The translations under genes and the position numbers were made by a program. Shown in pieces: positions 14,701 through 26,700 of a stretch of 64,000 bases of DNA. The notes beneath the pieces were generated by a model that saw only the letters and a list, made by a program, of their open reading frames with translations, was not told the origin of the DNA and did no database searches. This stretch comes from Macrostomum hystrix. Lineage: Eukaryota > Platyhelminthes > Macrostomidae. The stretch lies in assembly GCA_950097015.1 (NCBI GenBank), contig CATNEN010000015.1, forward strand, positions 1,967,501-2,031,500, given 5' to 3'. The number at the start of each line of letters is the position of its first letter. Position 1 is the first letter of the stretch.

Positions 14701-17700
14701 TTGAGCAGCGATGCGGTTGCTGGGCCGTCTCGTATCAGTTCCACTTCCTCAATTTCTACCTCGGCTCGCATGCGGCAGCTCCTGTTGCTCCCCCCCGACT
14801 GCTCAGCCCTGCTATCTGGCCTGCATCCTCCTCTACGTCTTACCCAGGGTCCAATCCGCTACTCAGACTGAAAATCCTCCCAACCTACCCAGCATCCCTT
14901 CTGTGCCGTCAGGGCCGTGTCTTCCCCAGCCTCATCCGCAGCCCCATATTTCCCCAGCCCCGGCTGTCACCAGAGTCCTGACATCTGACAGTCGGCTCTG
15001 ACACAGCAGTCTTTGGAAAGCCGAACCATCTGGCCTGATGCCCGTCCGCTTATTGGGGCTCCTGCTATCCAATTTTCAACTGTCTGGTTCGATTGAGAAA
15101 GGAAAGTAGAAGACTTGAAGCGACAGAAGCAGCAGCAGCAGCAGCAGCGGCAGCGGCAGCGGCAGTTGTCCAGTTAGCAGCCACAACGGATCTTCAGCTG
15201 GAGTCCGCCTACGGCCTGCTGCTGTCACCGTGCTCTCAGGGAAGACCTTCGTGCTTCCTTGGCAGCGGTGGTGGTGGCGGCGGCGGCGGCAGCGGCGGCA
15301 GCATGGTGATGGCAAGCGTGAGCAGTCGATTGTACTCGTATTTATTTCAGCGGTGCATTCAATGAATTGCGGACATTGCAAATTCTGGGCTTTGAAGACA
15401 TCTAATTAAAGCAAGACCATCGTAAGATAGCCTTGAGATTATTGAATGAGTAACTGTCATGTGAGATAATCAAAATATTTCCTGTGAGATTATCGAACGA
15501 TTACCTGTGAGGTTAACTGTCATATTACAAAACGATAAACTGAGAGATTATCGAAGGATTAACTGAGAGATTATCGAAGGATTAACTGAGAGATTATCGA
15601 AGGATTAACTGAGAGATTATCGAAGGATTAACTGAGAGATTATCGACGGATTAACTGAGAGATTATCGACGGATTAACTAAGAGATTAGGGAAGGATCAA
15701 CTGTGAGCATATGTAGTTTTGATTGTGAGATTATCAAATAATTAACATAAGATTACTGATGATATTATGAGAGGATTAAATCTGAGATTATGAAAGGATT
15801 AACTGAAAATGGATTAACAGGCAATCGAAAGACAGATGATAAAAAATCGAATGAGCATCGACCCAAGCATCTCATTAAGACCAAACCTACGTACTCAACC
15901 TGTTTTCCAAGCTATCATTTGTTTTTTCATCCTATAGTTTCTTTGAGAACTTCTCTTGAAGCACAGACGAAGGCCGCCCGCCCACCCCGCCACCCACTCC
16001 AGATGGCTCGGCCTCTGCAGGTGAAACCGGCTGATAGCGAGCCTCGCTCAGGTGAGTTTGGGCCTGTTTGTTTCTGTTTGGCTTTTTGCAACACAAATTC
16101 CCAATGCTTTGTTATCTCTAAATGGGATCTGTGTTAAATCTCCAACAAGGATTTGAGTACCCTGTCTGTCTGCTGAGCAGCGGTAGCAGGGTTGGGGGAG
16201 GGCATTTTCCGATGAAGATTCAGGCTGCTTCTACGCAACCGATAGGCAAACACGGACTCTGTTTGCTAAATAATTTCAGCACTTTCCGAAATGTCAGTTA
16301 GCCAGTTTTCCTGACCACTTATAAGTGTGTTGTGTGTTGTGTCTCGTTTGACTCTCGAATGCTGAATAAGTGTGTTGTGTCTCGTTTGACTCTCGAATGC
16401 TGAATAAGTGTGTTGTGTCTCGTTTAGAAAGGATAGGAAGGTAGAAAGGATAGAAAGGAAAGGATAGAATCGGACAGGATAAGACAGGACAAAACAGGAC
16501 TGGACAGGATAGGACAGGACAGGACAGGACAGGATAGGACAGGATAGAACAAGATAAGACAGGACAAACCAGGACAGGGCAGGACAGGACAGGACAGGAC
16601 AGGACAGGACAGGATAGGACAGGATAGAACAAGATAAGACAGGACAAACCAGGACAGGACAGGATAGGACAGGATAGGACAGGATGGGACAGGATAAGAA
16701 AGGAGAGGAGAGGAGAGGATAGGAGAGGAGAGGAGAGGAGAGGAGAGGAGAGGAGAGGAGAGGAGAGGAGAGGAGAGGAGAGGAGAGGAGAGGAGAGGAG
16801 AGGAGAGGAGAGGAGAGGAGAGGAGAGGAGAGGAGAGGAGAGGATAGGAGAGGAGAGGAGAGGAGAGGAGAGGAGAGGAGAGGAGAGGAGAGGACAGGAG
16901 AGGAGAGGAGAGGAGAGGAGAGAAGAGGAGAGGAGAGGAGAGGAGAGGAGAGGAGAGGAAACGAAGGTGTGAAGCGAGTTCTCGAGTCGTATGCAGTTAA
17001 AGATATGTGCTTGGAGGTCAGTGCTGAAGAATATTTAATGAGACCAGGGAAAGCATGCTTAGAGACAGGAGCGCAAGTCGCCGATAAGTGAGTGAGAACG
17101 GAATGTGGGCAGAGCAAATTGACTGGACACAAAGCGATGTTCTGAAAGGAAGGCCCAGCCCTCAGGGACTCGGTAACACTGGAAGCAGATAGACGCAGAT
17201 GAGCACAAGTGAGCTCGGAGCTGGCGCTAAGCGAAAACTTGGACACCCTTTTTCGAATTTGCTGCCGCCCATCCGCCTGCCCCATGCCCTGTCCTGCCTC
17301 CGCGCACTGCCTGTAAATAATTGAGGCCTCAGCAACTCAGTCTGGGCCCAGCCTCCAAGGCCTCTCCATCGTTAATATCATCCGAGGCGCCCTCAGTCTC
17401 CGCCCAGATGCATTGAGGCGCAGCTGCTGGATACAATGCGCTGCGTGAGATTAAAACAGTGAAATTCAGCTCACTGGCTTGAGTATAGTTTGAGCAGTGT
17501 GAGCAGGGGGTGGGTGCGTCCCGATGACGGACTCAGGCGTATGCGGGCAGATGCAATCTACAATTTATCCCGCACACTAATGGAAACAGGGAACATTGCA
17601 CTCTGGTGGGATTGATTGTGATGGGAAATTTCAATTCCTCACCTTTCCCACTTTCCCACCCGCTCACCTGCAGAGCTTGTTAATTTGCTTCTTGTGCCAC

Positions 17701-20700
17701 TCCTGGCATCCTAGGATATTGCAGACATTATTTTAGATTATCCCTGCTTTAGATTGACACATTCAGATCTATGATTTGTGTAAAAAAATAAATTTCTCTT
17801 CGTGAAGCATTCACAATGCATGGATGATTAGGCTCATATCTAAAGCAGGTTTTATTATTTTTTTCAATCTACGTTTTCTGAGTGCGTGACGAGCTAATGA
17901 GTGAGAGAAGGATATGAAAGAACAGGGCAGTTTTTATAACATCTGTCTTAGCATGGACAACGGGAACTAACACACCATTTCATTTGATTGAAGCTCTACC
18001 CTCTCCGCTTGAGCTCACATACCCTCCCTGTGAATTGGGAGGTTGTCTCCCGTAGACGTACATTGCACATCCCAATATCTACCATCCCAACAAAAACAAC
18101 AACAAAAACAACTAAAACAACAACAACAACAACAACAAAGTACACCGTCTGGAAGAAAATGAAAAGCAGCGTCAGAGGGCGCGCCTGCAGAGTCCGGGGC
18201 GCCAGCATCAGCCAGCAGGAAATCGACGAAGCGTCGAGTTTCGGCCTGGCCACGCCAGTAGGGCACAGCGATACAGGGCCGCGTTTGTGACTCGCTCGTC
18301 GCTGATTCTAAAGATCAGCAACAGGCCGGCGGCGCCGCGTTTACTTGCTGTTCGAGCGGGTCCGTCAGCGTCCAGGTCTCGGCGTTGTACAAAAAGGACG
18401 GTCTCGACCACCGCCTGGAACATCGCCACCTTCTGGAGATCAAGTATGGCATCGGACTGCAGGACCGCCCTCACAGAATGAAGGGCAGCCCAGGCGAGCT
18501 CGCGGCGACGCCGTAGATCTTCGCGGGCGTCAGGTACCAGACCACCGAGGTAGACGAACTGCTGACAGCGCAGAACCTCCGTTGCCTGCCCGTCAGCGTC
18601 TCGGCAGAAAATTGCAGTCTCGATGTCGCCCGGCATGCAGAGCACAACGGTCTCCCTCGTGTTGACCACCAGGCCGACGCTCGCTGCAACGCCAACCAGC
18701 TTGTCCAGCTGGCGCTGGGCGCCCTCTTCTGTCGAGGACAGCAGGGCGAGGTCGTCAGCGTAGCCAAGCACACTGAGACGCCTTTCCGGTCCGCGCAGAA
18801 GGACACCCAGTCAAGCACCAGGACGAACAGGAACGGCGCTAGCGTGTCCCCTTGGAGCACCCCGGAGGATGTCTCAAAGGAGTCGGACAGGCCATCACAG
18901 CTGCTCTCGAAGCACAATACAACGCCATGATGGCAGAGATCACCTGCTCTGGCACATGATACGCACCGAGCAATTCCGGGGGCGTAGCCTCGCATAAAGA
19001 CGACAATCAGTCCAACTGGCTCATTCGCGCCTCCTCAATGATGCGGCGAAGAGCCAGAATCTGCGTAGCTGTGCCGCGATGGGGTCGAAACCCCTTCTGC
19101 TCAGGTCGCAGGTAGGAATCCAGCACGGGTTGCAACCGCGATAGCAGCATCCGGTTGAACAACTTAGCGGCGCAGGATTGCAGGCAGAATCCTCTGTGGT
19201 CCTCTAACCGTGCGGTGCCCGGCTTCTTAGGAATGACGATGATGTGCGCCTTGGTCCACTCCGTGGGCGCCGCCTCACCGAAAAGCACGCGGTTGATCAC
19301 ACGGGGGAAATCACTCGCCAGACAGTGGATGCGCAGCGCTTTGCCGCCCGGTGTCTTCTGGGCGAACATCGGCCATTGTGACTGGCTCTGAAGCTCTGAA
19401 GCTCTCCTCCGACGGCAATGGCGTCTCTGGCAACAGCGTTAGGGTGTTGTATTATCCCAGCACAGGTGACAACTAACCGTGTCCCAATACCCACCATCCC
19501 AGCACAGGTGTTAACTAACCGTGTCCCAATACCTGCCATCCCAGCACAGGTGACAACTAACCGTGTCCCAATACCTGCCATCCCAGCACAGGTGACAACT
19601 AACCGTGTCCCAATACCTGCCATCCCAGCACAGGAGACAACTAACCGTGTCCCAATACCTGCCATCCCAGCACAGGTGACAACTAACCGTGTCCCAATAC
19701 CTGCCATCCCAGCACAGGTGACAACTAGCCGTGTCCCAATACCCACCATCCCAGCACAGGTGACAACTAACCGTGTCCCAATACCTGCCATCCCAGCACA
19801 GGAGACAACTAACCGTGTCCCAATACCTGCCATCCCAGCACAGGTGATAACTAACCGTGTCCCAGTACCTGCCATCCCAGCACAGGTTATAACTAACCGT
19901 GTCCCAATACCTGCCATCCCAGCACAGGTGATAACTAACCGTGTCCCAGTACCTGCCATCCCAGCACAGGTTATAACTAACCGTGTCCCAATACCTGCCA
20001 TCCCAGCACAGGTTATAACTAACCGTGTCCCAATACCTGCCATCCCAGCACAGGTGATAACTAACCGTGTCCCAATACCTGCCATCCCAGCACAGGTGAT
20101 AACTAACCGTGTCCCAGTACCTGCCATCCCAGCACAGGTTATAACTAACCGTGTCCCAATACCTGCCATCCCAGCACAGGTTATAACTAACCGTGTCACA
20201 ATACCCACCATCCCAGCACAGGTGATAACTAACCGTGTCCCAATACCTGCCATCCCAGCACAGGTGATAACTAACCGTGTCCCAATACCTGCCATCCCAG
20301 CACAGGAGACAACTAACCGTGTCCCAATACCTGCCATCCCAGCACAGGAGACAACTAACCGTGTCCCAATACCTGCCATCCCAGCACAGGTGATAACTAA
20401 CTGTGTCCCAATACCTGCCATCCCAGCACAGGAGACAACTAACCGTGTCCCAATACCTGCCATCCCAGCACAGGTGATAACTAACCGTGTCCCAGTACCT
20501 GCCATCCCAGCACAGGTTATAACTAACCGTGTCCCAATACCTGCCATCCCAGCACAGGTGATAACTAACCGTGTCCCAGTACCTGCCATCCCAGCACAGG
20601 TTATAACTAACCGTGTCCCAATACCTGCCATCCCAGCACAGGTTATAACTAACCGTGTCCCAATACCTGCCATCCCAGCACAGGTGATAACTAACCGTGT

Positions 20701-23700
20701 CCCAGTACCTGCCATCCCAGCACAGGTTATAACTAACCGTGTCCCAATACCTGCCATCCCAGCACAGGTGATAACTAACCGTGTCCCAGTACCTGCCATC
20801 CCAGCACAGGTGATAACTGTGTTCCAATACCTATCTCACAAGAGAAAGGAAGGCGCGGAACGAAGTCTCCGGCTAGTAGGCAGTTCTGGGTGCCCAGTCC
20901 CATCTTGCTGTTCTATTTCGCCAGAAACAAGTAGTGCATAGTGTTCTGCTGTGCCGGATGGCACGGAAGGCAGTTCAAGCTAAAGTGGGGCCCTGCACCC
21001 ACTCCGCGCTGAAGACGGCGGCAGTATAGTGAGCAGTGCTCAGGGCTATAATTTGATGCCGCTAAATTGCATATGCAAGCGAGACTGGCACGACACAGCG
21101 GGGGGAGGAGGTGAGAATGCGGCCAGGGCCGGGCACAGCTCAGAAAGTATCCTTTAAGGCAGAACTCGAAAAGGCGTCGAGAGTGGGGAGTGGCTCAGTC
21201 AGTGAGCCAGCTCAGTGGAGGCTGAGAGCTCGTGGGGTTCATCTCGCAGGCTGTGGAGCGCAAATTCCATTTGCCTCACTTCTGCTTCAGCGGGGGGGCG
21301 CCCGCCAGCTCGAGGCAGAGAGCGCCCTCTCCCGTGTGGCCGCTTCCACTTTGCTCGATCCCAACATCTTCTTCCTCCTCCCCCGCTCTCTCACTTATGC
21401 CCCCCGCTTTCCTCTTCCCGAATCCCAATCTCATATCCATTTCTTTTTTCTAGTCCAGCTCCTCATCCTGCCGAGTTATAAGTGAGAATTTGGCGAGAAA
21501 ATATTGCAACAGCGGCGCCTCAGTAGCTGGGCGTGAGTAATTGCGGTCCTAATTGGTAATAGCGCTTTCACGTCTGAGCTGGCCTACTCAACAGTAGGCG
21601 AGTTTGGGGGAAATACTCTGGAAATATTTCACAATAATAAAATAAGAGAAAAGGTGTTTAAATCAAACTTGCTAATATGCTCTGAAAAATAAAGCGGAAA
21701 TAGTTAATTAAGTGCACTTTAAGTGCTACAGATTAGAAATGAGGCCTTCTCGAGGCCTTGAGAAGCTCAGAACTGCAGTAGTTGCACTCTCAGAGAACCG
21801 TCTGAGTCAGCCAGTCAGTCCCAGCAATCGGACAATCTGAAATTCAAGATGTCAGTGTCAGGCCCGGCCAGTGTTCACAGTCTCAGATTCTGTGCTGCAC
21901 GCACTGATTTAAACACAGACGGCTCGCAGCTGCGAAGGCCTGAACGAGCTGGGTAGGGTCTCCTCACCGCCCGCTCTCTCCTCTCACCGTGATTTATCTC
22001 CCCCTTATACCCTTTCCCAGCTCCCCCACCCCACCCACATATAGACATGAGCTGCCTTCCTCCCGACATCTTGCATTATACTCTCCCGGTCCTGCCTTAT
22101 CCTGGCGACTCGCCTGGAGCGCACGCGCTGGCAGGCCGGCTTGACTTCCCTGTACCCGCGACGCAATCGCAGTATTATGGCCCCCACTGCCGCTCCCACC
22201 TCAGTATTTAGCTAGCCTAGGAGAGGACGATCATAAAAGAGGGAGCAGGCCAACAGCTCAAAGTCTTTGCTCGGCAGCTCAAACGAATTGAGTCTTGAGA
22301 GAATTGGTCTGTGCGTCAGATATGTACGCGTGAGTACCGTGCGCGTGTTGAGAAACTGATGCTCAGCCGACCTGCACCTCAATCCGATCCCGCCGTGCCT
22401 CAATTCAATATCAGAAGCCTCCTGTGCACCGACGGGGGCAGAAACCTGATCTTCTTCTCTCTGAATGCTGACTGCCATTGAATAGACTCGAGAGAAGAGA
22501 CAGGGCAGGGCTAGCTCATGAGAACGTAAAGAGAAAAGTAATAAGATGACAGGAACAGCAGCTGCTCCAAGAGCTACTGGCAAATGAGGCTGCATTTCTG
22601 CAAAAGAAACTATCCCACTCCTTGCCTGGCCTTTCCTTTAGCTACTCTGCCCCCTTGTCAGCTCTCTCAGTCCTCAGTGTGTCTCGGAACCCGTCTCCCA
22701 AGCTGAAGGCTCGAGTGAGACCTGCAGGGACTCAGACATCAAAGGAACTGAGGGGTTTGAGAGCAGAGTAAACACGCAGCTGATGAGCTGGCTATCCCCA
22801 TCATAGAGAATCATTTGTGAGCTGTCCAGTGAGCTAGAATTATCCTGGTTAACTTGCGAATTCAGCAAAAGCCCACTTCAATCCGCTGAGAAGAGGTCGA
22901 ACCCGCGACTCACTGTGGACCGGCTGTGGAATTCTCAGCTCGGGATTATGCATGTGCGGATTCTGGATTCCTGGGGATTTCGCGGTTTGAGAACAGCTGA
23001 GAACAGCGCAGCTCTGAGTCTGTCGGATGAGGCTGGCTTAGGAAAGTGCGAGCTGAGGTGGCAGCGACCTCGGACACGCGGCCTGAAACTGATAACTGAG
23101 AGCCTCGCTGGCGGGAAGGAGAAGCTCGATGTGCGAGGCAAAGGTTGAGCCCCGAGGAAAGAGGGATGGGGATTTTTTGGAAAGAACTGCCCCGCCTTTC
23201 TCCTCACACTAAATCCCGAGAGCATCTCTAAGGAGCGAGGAGGCAGACGAATGCGGGATGCGGGGGGGGAGAGAAGGAGAGCTTTGAGCAGTGCTCAAAC
23301 TCAAACCGCCCTGTCACCCTCGCGCACAAACCAGATCCTGCGGGGGATCTGGGGATGGGGATCCGGCGAGGGAGGGACGGGCGGGAGAGAGCGGCGGAGC
23401 GCTCATTGTGCCTCGGCCCTGCCTCACCCCATACCCAATATAGACACCGCCTTATTCAGTGGGATCTCGGGAAACCAGCTCCCATTGATTCGGGGAGTGG
23501 CCCCTCAGCCACCTCCCTCCTCCACCCCCTCTCCTCTCCGCATCCCTCCTCGCATCCTCACGCAATCCTTCTTCCCCTCGGGTGCTCAAACCGGCCCAAG
23601 CTCCGTCTGGGATATAAAAAAGCGTTCAGTCGCAAGGCCCGCACGACCTGACGGCCTCCCCGCCTTCAAGCCGCTCCCAAACAGCCGCCTCGAGCAAGGG

Positions 23701-26700
23701 ACCCGGACAAAGCAGGCCATAATATCACACATTAGCGACTGGACAGGCCTGTAAGCCAGCTGCCCCGCAACACCTCAACCAGGCCCACCGTTGTTTGGCC
23801 CAAGAACCGTTCCGGTCTACTCAAAAAAATCAGCCAATAAATTCGGCTCGGATTTGGTTCGACTTTCGGCGCTGAAGGGAGGCGAGCTTACTCACCGAGC
23901 AATTCTCTCTCTCTCTCCCGCTCTTTGTTGGCCTCGAGATCCCATTCACATATAAGCCAACCAGAAATTCAACAAATTGAAAGGGAGAAACACGAAGCGA
24001 GAGGATTTCAATCAAGGCAGAGGCAGTGAAGCGTTGCATCCGATACAGAGGTCGCTGAGACCACGCCACGAAAATTCACACCGACCCAATCGCTGCTGAA
24101 ACAACCGGCTGACCTCGCTTAGCAACTGGGCGCATTGCTAATAAAGAGCCGAATAAACGCTGCGGTGAAGGAAGGTCACAAGGAACCAGGTCGGAGGCTC
24201 TGCTTACACGGGAATTTTTATTAGAAAAGTGCAGCTCAGCAAATGATGATAGCAGAGCATGCCATGAGCATGGCTCAACTGCTGCCGAAGACAATGGACT
24301 TTGCTGGAATGTGCCAGCAACAGCAGCAGCAGCACCATCACAATGGCAAACTGTATGACGGCCTACAGACAGCACAGCAGCATCAGCAGCAGCAGCAGCA
24401 GCACTGTAACATGGACAAGGTGAAACTGATCCAGTATCAGCTGGCCAATTTGCCAGGACACGAAGGTGAGACAAATAGCACTTGAGAGAGACTAGATGAG
24501 TAAGGAGACTAGATTAGGAAGAGTGGATAAGGAAGAGTAGATGAGGGAGAGTAGATGAGGGAGAGTAGATAAGGAAGAGTAGATGAGGGAGAGTAGATGA
24601 GGGAGAGTAGATGAGGGAGAGTAGACGAGGGAGAGTAGATGAGGGAGGGTAGATGAGGGAAAGTAGATGAGGGAGAGTAGATAAGGGAGAGTAGATGAGG
24701 GAAAGTAGATAAGGGAGAGTAGATGAGGGAGACTAGATTAGGAAGTGTAGATTCAGTAGATGGTGAAGCAGGCAACTGAAGGAGCAGGTGGGACAGGCTC
24801 AGGTTTGAAAAGAACAGAGCAGAATAATGAAAATGGTTTTTGAGAATAAAATTTGAGAAGGCCGAAACACAGATGAGTAAAATCAGCTTCTATGACTAAG
24901 CAGAGGACACCTGAGCCAGAATCCCATTCAACTGGGCGTCTTTGTTCTCCATCCTGCTTCCGCACCTGTCTCAGAAGCCTTTCCTCCCTATCATTCAGGC
25001 AGCCTCACCAAATAAGCAAAATAATCCTCATTCATATGATTAGCAGAGATTTGTTACTGGATTCGCTCAGGCAGGCACGAAGCACCTCAGCTAAAATTGC
25101 AGGATGGCTCAGCCAATTTCATATCCAAGCAGTTTTTGTTTCACAGAGGTTATCATTTTCCCTGCTTCGGTTCGTGTCGGGGGGATTACCCTCCCCCCTC
25201 TGTGCTCTTTCCTCTCCGTCTTTCCTGCTTTCGCTGGCCTCACATTTGATTACGCAATCGACATTAGGGAAGCCAGACTCGCAGCCGTTCCCCCCGACAC
25301 GTCTGTCGCCTGAGCGTCACGTGCCCGCTCGCTGACGTGTTATCCCCTCCTTCCCAGCCCCAACCCCAGATCAGAGCACTGAGCAGAGCACAAGACGTCT
25401 GTCTTGAGAAGCTGCGGTGAGTCACGGGCAATGCTCCCACCTGGCTTCATCCGCGGTTCTCTATAAGACTCCCCCCAAAAAAATAGAAGTAGCAGTTGGG
25501 GGAGGCAAAGTATTAAAACTCCCAGCCACCTGTCATCGTTAGGTAATGCTCCATTCTGTGTGTGTGATAGTGATCTGCCCCAGGATATCACAGAACCGCT
25601 GCGGCATTTGCCGGCAAGAAACGAAAGTTTCGAACCAAAGTTTAAAGTTAAGCTGTTTTGCAAAGCTGAAGCTCACTAAATTATTGCTGCGAAAAACCGA
25701 CATAAAATAATTTTTTTCATACTGCAGTTTCATAGCTCAGCCTAACGCATAGCTGATCTCTCTCTTCTCTCCACAAGTCCCTCTCTTTTCTCCCCAGTCT
25801 TCTTTACTCTACCCAAGTCCCTCTCTCTCATCAACTCCAGTCTCTCTCTTCTCTCCCCCAGTTTCTCTCTTCTCTCCCCCAGTTTCTCTCTTCTCTCCCC
25901 CAGTCTCTCTCTTCTCTCCCCAGTCTCTCTCTTCTCTCCCCCAGTCTCTCTTCTCTCCCCCAGTCTCTCTCTTCTCTCCCCGAGTTTCTCTCTTCTCTCC
26001 CCAGTCTCTCTCTTCTCTCCCCAGTCTCCCTCTTCTCTCCCCCCAGTCTCTCTCTTCTCTCCCCAGTCTCTCTCCCATCCCTCTCCTCACCACCATTCCG
26101 GATAAGTTCCTCCAAAGGGCACATGCCAACTCCCTTCCGCAGATGACCGCAAGCTGTTCGTTGGCATGCTGTCCAAGCAGCAGTCGGAAGAGGACGTGCG
26201 TCGACTGTTCGAGCCCTACGGCCAGATCGAGGAGTGCACCATCCTGCGCGACCAGAACGGATCTAGCAAGGGCTGCGCCTTTGTGAAGTACGGCAACCAC
26301 CTGGAGGCTCAGAGCGCCATTAACAACCTGCACGGCAGCCAAACTATGCCGGTAAGACTGACTGGGTAGACACTATTAGTTAGTTTTACCTGTGCTGGGG
26401 TGGTAGGTACTGGGACACGGTTAGTTGTCACCTGTGCTGGAATGGCAGGTACTGGGACACGGTTAGTTGTCACCTGTGCTGGAATGGCAGGTACTGGGAC
26501 ACGGTTAGTTGTCACCTGTGCTGGAATGGCAGGTACTGGCACACGGCTAGTTGTCACCTGTGCTGGAATGGCAGGTACTGGCACACGGCTAGTTGTCACC
26601 TGTGCTGGAATGGCAGGTACTGGCACACGGCTAGTTGTCACCTGTGCTGGAATGGCAGGTACTGGCACACGGCTAGTTGTCACCTGTGCTGGAATGGCAG

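Noticed and set aside
15093-15365. Poly-Ala/poly-Gly frame as a CELF exon
   Set aside because: Driven by CAG and GGC triplets; phase and splice sites do not fit between exons 2 and 3.
16266-17285. 339-codon minus-strand frame
   Set aside because: Pentanucleotide repeat translated; no domain.
19297-20941. 500-codon frames on both strands
   Set aside because: 42-bp unit is a multiple of three, so frames stay open on both strands; they also run into the dead retrotransposon.
23251-23754. 167-codon GC-rich frame as a gene
   Set aside because: No recognisable domain, proline/serine composition typical of GC-rich non-coding DNA, overlapping frames equally open.
25831-26342. Minus-strand frame through the RRM2 exon
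   Set aside because: Shadow of the plus-strand RRM2 exon and the pyrimidine array.
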